DNA of 64,000 bases from Myxocyprinus asiaticus (GCF_019703515.2 NC_059351.1:17577501-17641500); one strand, 5' to 3'; positions 12,395-24,514 are shown, counted from the first letter of the stretch. Program-made: numbers and translations. Notes: generated from the letters alone by a model not told the origin.

Positions 12395-12972
12395 GGATAA
12401 CCAACTCAATTTCACAGACCACATCTCAAAGACAGCACGATCATGTAGATTTACACTACAATATCAGGAAAATAAGACCCTTCCTCTCTGAACATGCCAC
12501 ACAACCTCTTGTCATAACTAGACTGGACTACTGTAATACTCTCATTGCAGGCCTCCCTGCATACGCAATTAGGCACTTGTAAAATGGTGTAGCATGTGCA
12601 CATCTGGTCTTTAATGAACCAAACAGAGCACATGCTACACCACTCCTTGTCACTCTCCACTGGCTGCCGGTTAATGCACATATCAAATTCAAGGCTCTGA
12701 TGCTGGTATACAGAACAGTCACTCTCCAGCATACCTAAAATTATTTCTGCAGAGCTACATTCCCCCCAGAAGCCTGTGGTCGGCAAATGAGCGGCACCTT
12801 GTTGTACCAACACAAAGAGGCACCAAAACACTTTCCCAGACTTTCGGTTTCACTGTACCATGTTGGTGGAATGACCTTCCCAACTCCATCTGTGGAGCAG
12901 ACTCACTCTCTGTCTTCAAAAAATGGCTAAAAACACATCTTTTCCAAGAGCACTTAACCATTCTCTCGTAAA
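12395..12972 (+). pseudogene. L2-clade non-LTR retrotransposon ORF2 C-terminus, broken
   Basis: Conceptual translation gives the C-terminal part of an L2-type reverse transcriptase. Near 12515-12580 it reads TRLDYCNTLIAGLPAYAIRHL, then after a stop NEPNRAHATPLLVTLHWLPV and HIKFKALMLVYRTVT (about 12610-12720). A shifted frame near 12840-12960 corresponds to the family's conserved C-terminal end. LDYCN...GLP and LHWLPV are hallmarks of fish L2/Rex-type elements. Several stops and frameshifts are present and the upstream catalytic core is missing, as in a typical 5'-truncated insertion. The 3' UTR and tail continue to about 13702, interrupted by a SINE. Confidence 0.8.
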
Positions 12973-12989
12973 AATAAAATAAAAAATAA

Positions 12990-13063
<74 letters not shown>

Positions 13064-13169
13064 TTGTTGCACTCTAATCTGTCTTGGATACTACTATTCT
13101 GATGCTAGTGAAACTTCGTAATGCAGCACTTTTCATACAACTGTCTCCTTAAGATGAATCGCTTATACA
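12973..13169 (+). mobile_element. L2 3' UTR with (TA)n run
   Basis: This non-coding part of the L2 element contains a TA run of about 34 units (12992-13060). It joins the ORF2 remnant to the tail that resumes after the SINE. Confidence 0.65.
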
Positions 13170-13612
13170 AGGGGTCTGGGTAGCTCAGTGAGTATTGATG
13201 CTGACTACCACCCCTGGAGTCATGAGTTCAAATCCAGGGTGTGCTGAGTGACTCCAGCCAGGTCTCCTAAGCAACCAAATTGGCCTGGTTGCTATGGAGG
13301 GTAGAGTCACATGGGGTAACCTCCTCGTAGTCACGATTAGTGGTTCTCACTCTCAGAGGGGTGCATGGTAAATTGTGCGTGGATCGCGGAAAGTAGCATG
13401 AGCCTCCACGTGCTGGTTGTCTCCACGGTGTCATGCACAACAAACCATGTGATAAGATGTGCAGATTGACAATCTCAGAAGCAGAGGCAACTGGGACTTG
13501 TCCTCCGCCACCTGGATTGAGTAACAGTGCCTCCACAAGGACCTACTAAGTAGTGGGAATTGTGCATTCCAAATTGGGGAGAAAAGGGTATAAAAAAAAT
13601 AATACATTTTAA
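13170..13612 (+). mobile_element. tRNA-derived SINE (cyprinid HAmo-like), copy 1
   Basis: The head reads GGGTCTGGGTAGCTCAGTGA and carries an A box (TAGCTCAGTGAGTATTG) and a B box (GAGTTCAAATCC), as in a tRNA-derived RNA polymerase III promoter. The roughly 400-bp body contains GACTCCAGCCAGGTCTCC and CACATGGGGTAACCTCCTCG, and it ends in GGGGAGAAAAGGG plus an A-rich tail. It is inserted in the L2 3' UTR: GAATCGCTTATA before it and GAACTGCTTATTA after it look like an imperfect target duplication. The HAmo name is from memory of carp SINEs; the tRNA origin and structure are visible directly. Confidence 0.88.
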
Positions 13613-13702
13613 AAAAGTTGAACTGCTTATTATGTATTCCTCTTTTGTAAGTCGCTTTGGATAAACGTGTCTGCCAAATGAACAAATGTAAATGTAAATG
13701 AT
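13613..13702 (+). mobile_element. L2 3' tail
   Basis: It contains TTGTAAGTCGCTTTGGATAA, GTCTGCCAAATGAA and the terminal AAATGTAAATGTAAATG repeat, the standard 3' end of fish L2 elements. This shows the insertion is on the plus strand and that the SINE split it. Confidence 0.85.
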
Positions 13703-13789
13703 AAGTTGGTACCATTTTGACATGTTCCTTAAATACATTTAAGAAAACTTAATGACTCAAATTATGAGAATTTATGTGATTTTTTTTTA

Positions 13790-14239
13790 GTTATTTATTT
13801 TTATCCCCTTTTCTCCCAATTTGGAATGCCCAATTCTCACTACTTAGTAGGTCCTCATGGTGGCACGGTTGCTCACCTCAATCCGGGTGGTGGAGGACAA
13901 GTCTCAGTTGCCTCCGCTTCTGAGATAGCCAATCCGCACATCTTATCACGTGGCTTGTTGTGCATGACACCACGGAGACTCCACATGTGGAGATTCATGC
14001 TACCCATCGCGATCCATGCACAACTTACCACGTGCCCCATTGAGAGCAAGAACCACTAATCGCAACCACGAGGAGGTTACCCCATGTGACTCTATCCTCC
14101 ATAGCAACTGGGCCAATTTGGTTGCTTAGGAGACCTGGCTGGAGTCACTCAGCACACCCTGGATTCGAAGTCGTGACTCCAGGGGTGGTAGTCAGCATCA
14201 ATATTTGCTGAGCTACCCAGGCCCCCCCCCCCCCCCCCC
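13790..14239 (-). mobile_element. tRNA-derived SINE, copy 2 (minus strand)
   Basis: This is the reverse complement of the SINE at 13170-13612. It opens with the tail (TTATCCCCTTTTCTCCCAAT), has the same body words, and ends at the tRNA-like head (GAGCTACCCAGGCCCC). The head has expanded into a C run (about 14222-14239). The sequence immediately after it matches the sequence after the SINE at 42705-43138. Confidence 0.87.
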
Positions 14240-14330
14240 ACTGATAAGATTATTAAGGGATTTTGTCACACTAAAGTCATGTTAACCAGTTTAATATTTA
14301 CATCTTGTGGTCAGTTACTGAGTGAAAAAA
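14240..14330. mobile_element. Fragment of MITE family B next to the SINE
   Basis: CTGATAAGATTATTAAGGGA, TTTTGTCACACTAAAG and CATGTTAACCAGTTTAATAT match, nearly word for word, the sequence following the SINE within the MITE family B copy at 42425-43441. Confidence 0.7.
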
Positions 14331-14335
14331 AGGCA

Positions 14336-15600
14336 TTTAAAGGGCCATGAAACACAAAAGCACATTTTAACTGATATGTATGTTTAGTCCAAAATGGAAG
14401 ATTTATTGACTTATTTAGTGATTTAATGATTCATTTAATAATTTTCTAGTTTTATAATTTTTGTAAGGATTTTATTACGTATTTAATTGTTTATTTAAAT
14501 ATTTATTTAATGAATTTGAATGAAATGAAATGAAAGTGATTTGGCCCTCTATAAGCCACTTTATTTTGAACATTCCTCTGAAACAAAATTATTTTATTTA
14601 CAGATATCATGAATTGCTATAAATTGTATTCTTTCTAAAACTATTTTGGAAATATTGCCTTCTGCCGTAGCTCCTAAATCTCATTCACACTTGCACATAT
14701 TCAAACTTGCCACATCACACCAGGTATGACATCAGTGATGCCAAACATCATTTTTTCTTGCGTATCTCTTAACTGATTACAACATGTCATGTTTGAATGT
14801 GAAGAAGCACTTTAAGTAATTTTTGTAATGTAGAATTTTTGGTTGTGAATGACCCTATTGGACCTCCATAGACCGTAAACGGTCATTGTACTGTATACGC
14901 AAAGCGCCTTCAGTTGATAGACGCCCCATTTCTCTTTTTGATGTGCAGTTATTCAATTATTTTTCATGTCCATCTAAAATAATATTAATATTTTTACAAA
15001 TATCATGAGTTTATTGCTATGAATTTTATCAGGTTTTTTCTATACTTAACTTCTGACTTTTAAATCAAAGCTAGCTAGTGATATTTCTGGTCTCTAGCTT
15101 AATTTGAATCATCTTCTGTTTCTAATTCTATGTATCAATATTAAATATGCATAAAAAAATGTTGCTATTCTAAAATTGCCCATACAAAGTTAGTTTTAGG
15201 ATTTCTGTTAAAAAGAAAAGTAGGGAACAAAGAAATTCACACATTTTACTGTTGCTGAAGTCTAGCCTTAAGCTCACAACCAACCTAGACACATAGAATG
15301 AACCTTACTATATCTACATTTTTGCAAGGTGAGTTTTACGTGCCGCACTCTGTTTTGTCTCAGTTTCCAGGTAAAATTAACACTAGAAGTGCTGCTAAAC
15401 TGGTCGTTATTTTCCCCCTTTTACACAAATCATGAGTGCAACGGCTGATTATGACTTTATAAACACTTACTTTTTGTTCTATTACTCACATACTGCTATG
15501 TTATGCTATCAAAACATTTTTACTCTAACGCATCATTTGAAAAACAATACAATTTAATGCTTGTTTTGCAGACAACACTTATTGCCGTGTGAATAGCTTG
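14336..15600. other. Unassigned AT-rich intergenic DNA
   Basis: A TTTAAAGGGCCATGAAACAC motif at 14336 looks like a MITE terminus, but no matching end was found. The rest is AT-rich without coding signal. Confidence 0.35.
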
Positions 15601-15602
15601 CA

Positions 15603-15930
15603 CTGTAGCTCACCTAATAGAGTGTTGAACTTTGGACTCGGAAGACCGCGGCTCAAGCCCAACCAAGTACACAAGCTGACACATGAGACAACAGTGTCAT
15701 AGAAGCAACACAAAATGACATGGTTAATTCAGAGAATGTGCTTCTCATGTCGCATTTGCTTTTAGGACACGATTGGTTAGGTTTAGGTGTTGGTTAAGGA
15801 TAAGGATGTCTGTTTTGTTTACCTCTATTTTGCTTTTAAGACACTATTGGTTAGGTTTAGGTTAAAGTTTTAGTTTAGGGAGGTACGTTTTACTCATTAA
15901 AACCTCCATCTAACATTCACTTTAAAAACC
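15603..15930 (+). mobile_element. Possible tRNA-derived SINE head with repeat body
   Basis: 15605-15662 looks like a degraded tRNA: an A-box-like TAGCTCACCTAATAG, a central TTGAACTTTGGACTCGGAAG and a B-box-like GGCTCAAGCCC. The downstream body contains two similar TTGGTTAGGTTTAGG segments (about 15773 and 15847). Neither a tail nor a target duplication was found, so this is tentative. A decayed tRNA pseudogene is the alternative. Confidence 0.4.
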
Positions 15931-16267
15931 TTGTCTGATTATGACACCATTTCACTCGGTAATTTTATTTCAGACTGACAGGAAAAATAAAGTGGCTGGA
16001 GAGGTTGTACAGTCAGTCAAAAATAGAAACGGAGCGTCCGTCAACTGAAGCCACGACTCGCCGCATGTGTCCGTTGTGGACAGGGTGTCAGTGTTAAAAA
16101 TGAGGTTTGGCACAGTATATCTGCCACTGATGTCAACTTCATGTCAGATATAATATTTGTTGAGTCCTGCCCTCGAAAGACACACATTTTGGAAAACCGG
16201 TGCTGTCGCCCCTCTCCGGATGGGGCATAATAAATAAATAAGTCCCCAGCTGTGTGCAGAGCTGTGA

Positions 16268-16745
16268 GCAATCAGCCAGCCTCAAAAGCTCTAATAAAGA
16301 AAGTGGTGTCCCACGCCTTTTGCCTATTAATGGAATCTCTCCACCCCCAAGGACAGCTCAATAGCACGCACACACACACACACACACAGTACGCCCCGTC
16401 ATTAGCCTCTGTGGCCTAAGATAAACAGCACGCATCGCCTCGGCCCATTACTCCCTGTCTAGTGCGGTGTCAGGCCCTAATGAACTCTGTCTCATGGGCC
16501 CCCTGATGCACATACAGTCAGGAAAGGTTATAAGCCCACCCAGCTGAAATTGGCCTTATGAAGGGACGTAATTACAGTGTCCCCGTAAAGCACTACTGCG
16601 CCATCAATACTGCATGAGCTCCATCGTTGGGGGGAAGGTATGGGCCCCGTGATGGGGATGATATAGGCCCCAAGGCAGTGAGAACTACCGCCTATATCGC
16701 TGAAGAAGATATGATCAGAAATGAGGGTGAAAAAGTACAGTAGCA
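16268..16745. promoter_or_regulatory. Candidate conserved non-coding element
   Basis: The stretch is GC-richer and more complex than its surroundings, lacks repeat signatures apart from a CA run (about 16369-16388), and has no convincing frame. It includes CCTATTAATGG, GGCCTAAGATAAACAGC and two TGGGCCCC-type words. Enhancers of developmental genes can look like this; the call rests on composition only and needs a cross-species alignment. No target gene can be assigned except by proximity to klf7, about 19 kb downstream. Confidence 0.3.
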
Positions 16746-16792
16746 TTGTTAAAAGCTTGAATAGTGTATGAAACTAGGCTTTTGAAAAATAT

Positions 16793-16925
16793 TTAAAGGG
16801 ATAGTTCACCAAAAAGTTACATTTCTGTATGTATTTACTTACATTATTAATTATTATTTACTCACACTGCAGGCACTCCAAACTTTTATGACTTTCTTAC
16901 TGCCATAGAACGCGGAGGGGAAATT
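16793..16925. mobile_element. Left half of TTAA-type MITE family A
   Basis: It begins TTAAAGGGATAGTTCACC and continues with TTTACTCACACTGCAG and CTTTTATGACTTTCTTAC, the left-arm order of the family. No right arm was found. Confidence 0.7.
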
Positions 16926-16929
16926 TCAA

Positions 16930-18460
16930 AGCCTTTACAGGGTTTATTTGACATAATTGTACTGGGCTTCAGACTAGTCATTTTTTAAAATATGCATTTT
17001 TGCATATCTCTACTATAGACAGAACATATGGAAGAGAATATTGATGTCCAGCTGTGCTGTCACAATCTGCTGATTGGGTGAGAGACGATCCCTGATGAAC
17101 TTTCACAGAATGAGTCTAATTACTGCAAATGAGCAGAGCGATGTCTTCCTTGCGTGGACAAAGATTCATGGTGAGCAGCTTGTCTAGTGGCTGATATTAT
17201 ATTGTCTGCGTTAAACTGGAGTGGCAGTGGCCATATGCTCTCAAATAATGGTGGTCAGGAATCGTAACACAAAGGCTGCAGGGTAGATTTCACACAAAGA
17301 ACACACAGGAGCCACTATGATCCTTTTCCTGCCTAATCACCACTTTGTCTTTGGTAGGACACTTTTACTGCAGGTTACCTCAGTAGTACACTTTCTGTAG
17401 TTACAAGTAATCTTCAAGTAATTCACTGCTCCCTACTCACTGAGCATGGGATATCTGTTGAAGTCCACTTCACTTGACAAAATTTGTTCATTTGGAATAC
17501 CCTGCAACATCATCAAACACAGACAACACTTGAGTCTCACTGATCACGGGATTCAAGTTAGATGACACAAAATACTTGTGTAAATACATATAAATATACA
17601 ATAAATAACCTTACATCCATGTATATAAATGTATATAATACATTCACGTGTACACTTATACAAATTTATTGTTATACATTTAATTTCTCTAGACTTCTAA
17701 CCCGTAAGTTAATTGACTGTTGCTGATCAATTAAAAAAATAAATGTTATGTGGTTATTTTATAATATGCATGTCTTCTTAATTGTTATATGACCTATTGT
17801 CATGATAATGGATGTAACGGTCGCATCTTGTGCACTTTGTGAGGTAAATTAAGCTTAATTTGAAAAACAGCATCACAAACTCCTTTCGTTTATTTGATTT
17901 AGCATTTATTTTAGACAAGCTATGTCAATGCTCAGTTGGTTCACAATGACTGGTGGATAAATTTCCCTCTCCACTTCCTGTAAAGTTATGTATCGATGTT
18001 CACTTATTCCCTATGCCGTTTGAAGTGCCCTTCCAACTGAACAAAAACTTTCCCTTCAGACTGGAATCTCCCTTAAGATGGCTGAATACTGTGCGTAGTC
18101 CACTTCGGAGGACCCTAATAGTCGATTGGAACGCACCTTTACTGTAGAATGTCTCCAGACCTAAACTCTGTCCTTTGTATTTCATCACCAGGAAATTTTG
18201 CCTGGTTCAACAAGTGATCAAAACAAGTAAAAGCTTCTGTCTGACTTCTATATGATCATGGTCTGATTGTCATAACAATGGCGAACTTTAAGGTTTGATG
18301 CAACATTTTTTTTTTTTTCAACAGAAACATAAAATATATGTGATTTTACTCAAATCTAATGATGCATTTGTTTTACGAAAAAAAAAATGTTTTTTGTATT
18401 TTTAAATTTTGTATGAATTGCTAATTATATTATACATATTTTTAAAATTACATATAAATA

Positions 18461-18465
<5 letters not shown>
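16930..18465. other. Unassigned intergenic DNA
   Basis: No gene or complete element recognised. A CTTCTAACCCGTAAGTTAAT-type AT-rich stretch lies near 17690-17720. Confidence 0.4.
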
Positions 18466-18523
<58 letters not shown>

Positions 18524-18625
18524 ATTTTTACGTATTATTTATAGCATTTTTTAATTTATTTTATTTTTATTTTTATATTTTTGCTAATGGGGTTAGAAAA
18601 ATAAATTATTTGAATTATTATTATT

Positions 18626-18699
<74 letters not shown>

Positions 18700-18703
18700 C
18701 AGA
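18466..18703. repeat. Two (TA)n microsatellites abutting the DIRS element
   Basis: TA runs occupy about 18468-18516 and 18629-18699, separated by AT-rich DNA. The second directly abuts the left end of the DIRS element. Confidence 0.93.
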
Positions 18704-18710
18704 GTACGCT

Positions 18711-18880
18711 TGGTGTCGTTGGTTTCGATGTAGTGACACTAGGGGTCACTCTTGGGAGCCCGAGACACCTCTGGTCTTTGATAAAAGGCCAGTGAAAATT
18801 GGCGAGTGGTATTTGCATGCCAATCCCCAGGACAAACGGGTATAAAAGGAGCTGGTATGCAACCACTCATTCAGGTTTTA
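18711..18880 (+). repeat. DIRS left inverted terminal repeat
   Basis: It shares TAGTGACACTAGGGGTC, GACACCTCTGGTCTTTGAT, GGCGAGTGGTATTTGCATGC and CGGGTATAAAAGGAGC with the inverted right repeat. By eye only a handful of substitutions separate the two. It also carries a TATAAAA box facing into the element, so an antisense promoter is possible here. Confidence 0.92.
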
Positions 18881-18999
18881 TGCTGAGAAGCCGATATAAG
18901 GTCCGGCCATTTCAGCGGGTAGTTCAGCGTTGTGGCAGGAGGGACACAACGTCTCGTTCCCTCCATCAGGGAACGGAGGTTACGCAAGTAACCATGACG

Positions 19000-19058
19000 T
19001 TCCCTATCTGTCACTCACTCGACGTTGAGTGTCGATGTAGTGACACTAGGGGTCCCTA
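19000..19058. repeat. DIRS internal complementary region
   Basis: The block starts TTCCCTATCTGTCACTCACT and runs through GTCGATGTAGTGACACTAGG. It joins sequence matching the outermost right end (24500-24530) to the start of the terminal repeat. In DIRS elements this segment is thought to template completion of the termini during circularisation. Confidence 0.85.
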
Positions 19059-19810
19059 TATGAAACGCCACAAGGCTGAACTGTGTTACGTAAACTGGCG
19101 GTGTGTGGTGGGCAGACTTGCCGTATGCCTCATAGCCAGCACACCAGGTCGACACGTAACCTCCCCCAGCATAGTTATGAGTGTCGAACGGCCCTTTTTG
19201 GGGCCAAGTCGACTACCCAAAGATAGAGACAGGCTTAACCCAGTCGTGGCTTCTTTTCCCCTTCTCTTTTTCCACTCCCTAAAAAAGAAGGGGGATTATC
19301 CGACTGGGCCGCCTGGTCTAGTCGGGGAGTGTCCCTCCCAAGGGGAAGACACCGCGGAGACCACACCTCGCCCAAAGAGGGGGGGGATATTTAAGTGGAA
19401 GAATACATCACATGGTCTTTCCAACCATGTGGAGAGCCTTCAAGGTAGATCCTGCCCAATGGGGGAGGAGTTACTACAAACATGGAGACTGGGGCAGAGG
19501 GGCTCTGCCCAAGGAAGACGCAGTTTGCCAGCAGGGAAACGAACTAGCGGAAGATATAGATCACATGGGGTTAGCCTTACAGGGAACCGCCACATGCGGA
19601 GCACCTACCCCAGAACAGGGCTCTTAGTTAGCGCATGTACTGGGCCGGCAGCGAGTCTCTCCGAAAACTCGACTGCCACAGGGCTCGGAGGAAGTCAACC
19701 AGGGAACAAAGTTTGTGATCACTACTGGGAATTAATGGCGCACGTCTTCAGCTCCAAGGGAGGTGGAAGGTGCTATGTGCAAGCGATACACCCGGCCAGC
19801 TATCCCGGGC

Positions 19811-20800
19811 TTATCCACTTGTGTTGCGTGCCACTACCTGGGATGAAACCGGTTCCACCCGGAGGTTGTAGAACCTTGCACAGGTGTTGGGTGTTGCCCA
19901 GCCCGCTGCTCTGCAAATGTCTGTTAGAGAGGCACCCCTGGCCAGGGCCCAGGGAGCCGTTACACCCCTGGTAGAATGGGCTGGTAGCCCTACCGGGGGC
20001 GGCGTGTCCTAGGCAACATATGCCATAGTTATGGCGTCAATGAGCCAGTGGGCGATCCTCTGCTTGGAGACAGTGCTTCCTTTCCGTTGTGCACCAAAGC
20101 AGACAAAGAGCTGCTCAGAGATTCTAAAGCTCTGCGTGCGATCCAAATAGATGCGTAAAGCGCACACCAGACACAGCGACGACAGGGCTGGGTCTGCCTC
20201 CTCCTGGGGCAGCATTTGCAGGTTCACCACCTGGTCCCTAAAGGGGTGGTGGGAACCTTGGGCACATAGCCCGGTCAGGGTCTCAGGATCACGTGTGAGT
20301 AACCTGGACCAAACTCCAGGTATGTTTCGCTGACAGAGAACGCTTGCAGGTCACCTACCCTCTTGATGGAAGTGAGCGCAGTCAGGAGGGCAGTCTTCAA
20401 GGAGAGTGCCTTAAGCTCGGCTGACTGCAAAGGCTCAAAGGGGGCTCTCTGTAGACCCTGAAGAACTACAGAGGTCCGATGAGGGAACGAGGCGCGGTCT
20501 GGAGGGATTCAGCCTCCTGGCACCTCTTAGGAACCTGATGATCAAGTCGTGCTTCCCTAAGGACTTACCGTCAACTGCATCGTGGTGTGCTGCTATGGCA
20601 GCAACGTACACCTTCAAGGTGGAAGGGGACAGCCTCCCTTCCAACCTCTCTTGCAGGAAGGAAAGCAATGATCCGACTGCGCATCTCTGGGGGTCTTCCC
20701 GACAGGAAGAACACCACTTAGCGAACAGACGCCACTTAAAGGCATACAGGCGCCTCGTAGAGGGGGTCCTAGCCTGAGTGGTCGTGTCTATCACCACAGG
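19811..20800 (-). pseudogene. DIRS tyrosine recombinase, interrupted
   Basis: The protein would integrate the circular DNA copy. The N-terminal core-binding region (about 20767-20540) reads TRRLYAFKWRLFAKWC and later SPSTLKVYVAAIAAHH. After a frameshift near 20440 the catalytic part continues with TSIKRVGDLQAFSV, which holds the first catalytic Arg (about 20350). A stop follows shortly (ILRP*, near 20275), then YLDRTQSFRISEQLFVCF. Another stop lies at about 20006. Then AHSTRG (the His-x-x-Arg motif, about 19945) and ARFYNLRVEP, with the nucleophile Tyr (about 19875). The frame ends at 19811. The R-H-R-Y residues remain recognisable, so decay is through stops and shifts rather than loss of the active site. 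Confidence 0.87.
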
Positions 20801-20999
20801 TGGGAGACAGCTTAGGTCTTCCGCGTCCCGTCCAGGGGCCAGACATGGAGATTCCGGAGGTCTGGGCACGGGTGCCAGATGGTGCCCCTTCCCTGAGAAA
20901 GAAGAAGAGAAAGCTGTCGTGAGAAGCGTGAGATACAAGCACCACTTCTGGGCAGGCAAGTAGGGTGCTACCAGGACGACCTGCTCCTCATCCTCCCTG

Positions 21000-22720
21000 A
21001 CCTTGCACAGGGTCCGTGCAAGCAGGCTCACTGGGGGAAACGCATATTTGCGCATGCCAGGGGACCAGCTGTGTGCCAGCGCGTCTATGCCGAGGGGGGC
21101 CTCGGTCAGGGCGTACCAGAGCGGGCAGTGGGGAGGATTCTTGGGAGGTGAACAGGTGCATCTGTGCCTGTCGAATCGACTCCAAATCAGCTGGACCACC
21201 TGAAGGTGGAGTCTCCACTCTCCCCTGAGGGTAACCTGTTGTGACAGCACGTCCGCTGTAGTGTTGAGGTTGCCCGTGATGTGAGTGGCTTGCAGCAGCT
21301 TGAAGTGCTGCTGACTCCAGAGGAGGAGACGGAGGGCAAGTTGTGACATACAATGAGAGCGCAAACCACCTTGGCGGTTGACATATGATACCGTTGTCAT
21401 GTTGTCTGTCTGAACTAACACGTGCTTGCCCTGGATCAACGGCCAAAACCTCCACAGAGCGAGCAGAATTGCCAACAACTCGAGGCAGTTGATGTGCAAA
21501 TGCAGTCGCGGACCCATCCACAGGCCGGCGGCTGCATGCCCGTTGCAAACAGCACCCCAGCCCGTTTTGGAGGCGTCTGTCATGACCACGACGCGCCTGG
21601 GGACCAGTTCTAGAGGAACACCTGCCCGTAAGAACGAGAGGTCGGTCCAAGGGCTGAAAAGACAGTGACAGACCGACGTAATGGCCACGCGGTGTGTCCA
21701 GTGGCGCCATGCCCGTCTCGGGACTCGAGTTTGGAGCCAGTGCTGAAGCGGCCTCATATGCATCAACCCGAGCGGGGTGGTCACCGCCGAGGATGCCATA
21801 TGCCTCAGGAGCCTCCTTCAAACAGGCCAGCACCAACTGGGCGCGCTCGTTCGTAAGGCACGCCGTCAAGGAGACTGAGTCCAACTCCAAACCGAGAAAA
21901 GAGATGCTCGAACCGGGAGGAGCTTGCTCTTTTCCCAGTTGACCCAAAGCCCTAGTCGGCTGAGGTGTGAGAGCACCAAGTCCCTGTGTGCGCACAACAC
22001 GTCTCGAGAGTGAGCTAGGATTAGCCAGTTGTTGAGATAGTTGAGAACGCGAATGCCCACCTCCCTTAACAGGGCAAGGGCAGCCTCTGTGACCTTTGTA
22101 AAGACGCGAGGACACAGGGAAAGGTCGAAAAGGAGGACTTTGTACTGATACGCCTGACCCTCGAACGCGAACCACAGGAAGGGTCTGTGTTGAGGAAGGA
22201 TCGAGGCGTGGAAGTACGCATCCTTCAGGTCTACCGCCATGAACCAATCTTAATGCTGGACGCTTGCCAGTATGCGTTTTTGCGTAAGCATCTTGAACGG
22301 GAGTCTGTGTAAAGCCTAGTTCAGAACTCACAGGTCCAAGACTGGCCTCAACCCACCACCTTTTTTCGGTAAGATGAAGTAGGGGCTGAAAAACCCCTTC
22401 TTCATCTCGGCTGGAGGGTCAGGTTCTATCGCGCCCTTCCGTAGGAGGGTAGTGATCTCCGCGCAAGGTAGCAGCATTTTCGTCTTTCACCAAGGTGAAG
22501 TGGACACCACTGAACCTGGGCGGATGCCCGGCGAAGTGAATCGCGCAGCCGAGTCGGACAGTCCGGACCAGCCATCGCGACGGATTGGAAAGCGCAAGCC
22601 ATGCGTCCAAGTTCCGCGCAAGGGGGACCAAAGGGACAACGTCATCGGACGTACCGGCAGGTGGGGCCTTGCGGCGGGGCGGAGCTCGAGGTGCCACCCC
22701 ACATCGTGGCTGTGCTGAGT
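21000..22720 (-). pseudogene. DIRS reverse transcriptase and RNase H, inactive
   Basis: Minus-strand translation gives an N-terminal segment (22480-22620: AWLALSNPSRWLVRTVRLG), then PYFILPKKGGGLRPVLDL with stops nearby (about 22330-22400). The reverse transcriptase palm follows from 22240: AVDLKDAYFHASILP holds the first catalytic Asp. The usual YxDD box reads YLNNW at about 22025-22039, so both catalytic Asp codons are now Asn. A frame change near 21870 leads into the RNase H domain, where MTDASKTGWGAV (Asp near 21577), CLELLAILLAL and VQTDNMTTVSYV supply the acidic residues. HITGNLNTTADVLS follows. The fused order and the lack of aspartic protease and integrase fit DIRS rather than LTR elements. 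Confidence 0.9.
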
Positions 22721-22809
22721 CTAAGGACATCGAAGCACTTACCTGGCTCCTTGTGACCACCCCCGGAACAGCCTGGGATGGGGGAGGAAGAGGCCTGTTC
22801 TCATGACCC

Positions 22810-24089
22810 GTGGAGACTGTCACATCGGGGGAGGATTTGTGCCACAGCTGGGCGCTCAGGGGCGGGAGACCGCCGCTGGAGCGCCAAACCTGCCAAATAG
22901 AGTGGTGGACGGTGGTCGTGATGACGGCCGTACACACCAGATACGTGACCAGGGAACAAGGAAACCACTCTTGCTGAGCTCTTGAGTACTGCAGCCACTT
23001 GGGCATGCAGCGCAATTAAATGCAAAAGGTAACAAAAAGATGGAGATCTGCTTACCAGCTCCAGAGCAGCGGGTTTCCTTGTCCCTGGGTTGCCCGTCTC
23101 AAGGGCGCTTTGAAGCCTTTCACGGGTTCTGGGCAGCCGCGAGACGGGTGGTGTCTGCTTCCTGTGGTGGGCTCCACGCCGGGGCCGGGCCGAAGGGGCA
23201 GGCTGCAGCAGAGCAGGTTGAGCCCGGGGCCGGGCCGAAAGGGCGGGCTGCAGCGGAGCAGGTTGAGCCAAAGGTGGCACTCCTGGATCACTAGTGTGGC
23301 CATCGTCTGCCTGAGAGACCGCGCCGTGACCTCCGTCGCTCGGAGAGCAAGGTCGGTCGCCGAGCGCAGTTTCTGCATCAATCTTAGCACGGAACTACCC
23401 TCGTGCAGTTCCTTTAGCTTCTTGGCGGACTTGCAGGAGAGCCATGACGTGCAGGGCGGTGGCGGCTTGTCCAGCGGCACTGTAGGCCTTGGCCGTCAGA
23501 GACGATGTAAACCTACAGGCCTTGGACGGGGGCTTTGGGCACCCGTGCCAGGTGGCGGCGCTCTGCAGGCATAGGTGCACCGCAAGTGCCTTTATCCTCC
23601 GGGGATTGCCGAATAGCCCTTGGCCACCCCACCATCAAGGGTAGTGAGGGCGGGGAAGCTGAAAAGATCGGGACCGGGCAGTAAAAAGTGCCTCCAGCGA
23701 CCTTGTCAGCTCTTCATGCACTTCCGGGAAGAAAGGAACGGGGGCGGGGCGTGGCTTTGAGCGGCGCCGCAAACCCAGGAACCAATCACCAAGCCGCGAG
23801 GGTTCAGGGAAGAGCAGTGAGTTCCACTCTAACCGACGCTCACGGCTGCCCGGGAAAGCATGTCGTCATCTCCGCTTCAGCCTGTGACTGGGCAATCGAC
23901 CCCGAAGGGAGGAGCCCAGCTGAGGCTTCCGACTGGTCGAGCCCGCTCTCCGATGCTGATGAGAACATGACCATCCACGAACGCTGTCTCCACATGAGCA
24001 GTGCCCAGACACAAAAGACAGTGATCGTGACCGTCAGAAGGCGAGAGATAACGAGCGCAACCAGGAATAACACACAATCGGAGAAGCAT
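22810..24089 (-). pseudogene. DIRS gag-like ORF, fragmented
   Basis: The 5'-most minus-strand coding remnants resemble the gag proteins of fish DIRS elements. 23877-24089 reads CVIPGCARYLSPSDGHDHC with a CLGTAHVETAFVDGH continuation, a Cys/His-containing N-terminal motif. 23395-23580 reads CRFTSSLTAKAYSAAGQAA. An adjoining frame (23290-23440) reads ATDLALRATEVTARSLRQ. The C-terminal part (22810-23280) is Pro/Arg-rich with internal near-repeats (QPAPLQPALSARPRAQPAL). Frame changes occur between pieces. It is placed upstream of the reverse transcriptase, as in other family members. Confidence 0.8.
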
Positions 24090-24343
24090 CTTTAAAAAGA
24101 CGCGTCTTTAAAAAGACGTTCCGTGTGTGCGCTCTTTTAGAGAAATATATACTCTTTTAGAGGGGAAAAATGCTCTTTCAGAAAATATACTCTCTAGTTT
24201 TTCTGCCGAAGCGCCCAGGGACATTCTCTGCAGTGCACCAGTGCAGAGGAGGGAGAAGCTGCTGAAATGCACCATCAGATCCAGCAGAGGTGAATGAACA
24301 GTAATATTCAGCTCAATGAGCATGACCGTTCGGCTCAGAAGAG

Positions 24344-24514
24344 AAAATCTGAATGAGTGGTTGCATACCAGCTCCTTTTATACCCGTATGTCCAGGGGAG
24401 TGGCATGCAAATACCACTCGCCAATTTTCATTGGCCTTTTATCAAAGACCAGAGGTGTCTCAGGCTCCCAAGAGCGACCCCTAGTGTCACTACATCGACA
24501 CCAACGTCGGGTGA
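24344..24514 (-). repeat. DIRS right inverted terminal repeat
   Basis: Reverse complement of the repeat at 18711-18880. It shares GGCGAGTGGTATTTGCATGC and the outer CACTAGGGGTC block. This is the 5' end for the coding strand. Confidence 0.92.
24372..24385 (-). promoter_or_regulatory. DIRS TATA box
   Basis: The minus strand reads CGGGTATAAAAGGAGC, a strong TATA box inside the terminal repeat. About 280 bp separate it from the first recognisable gag frame, so it is well placed to start the element's transcript. Confidence 0.6.
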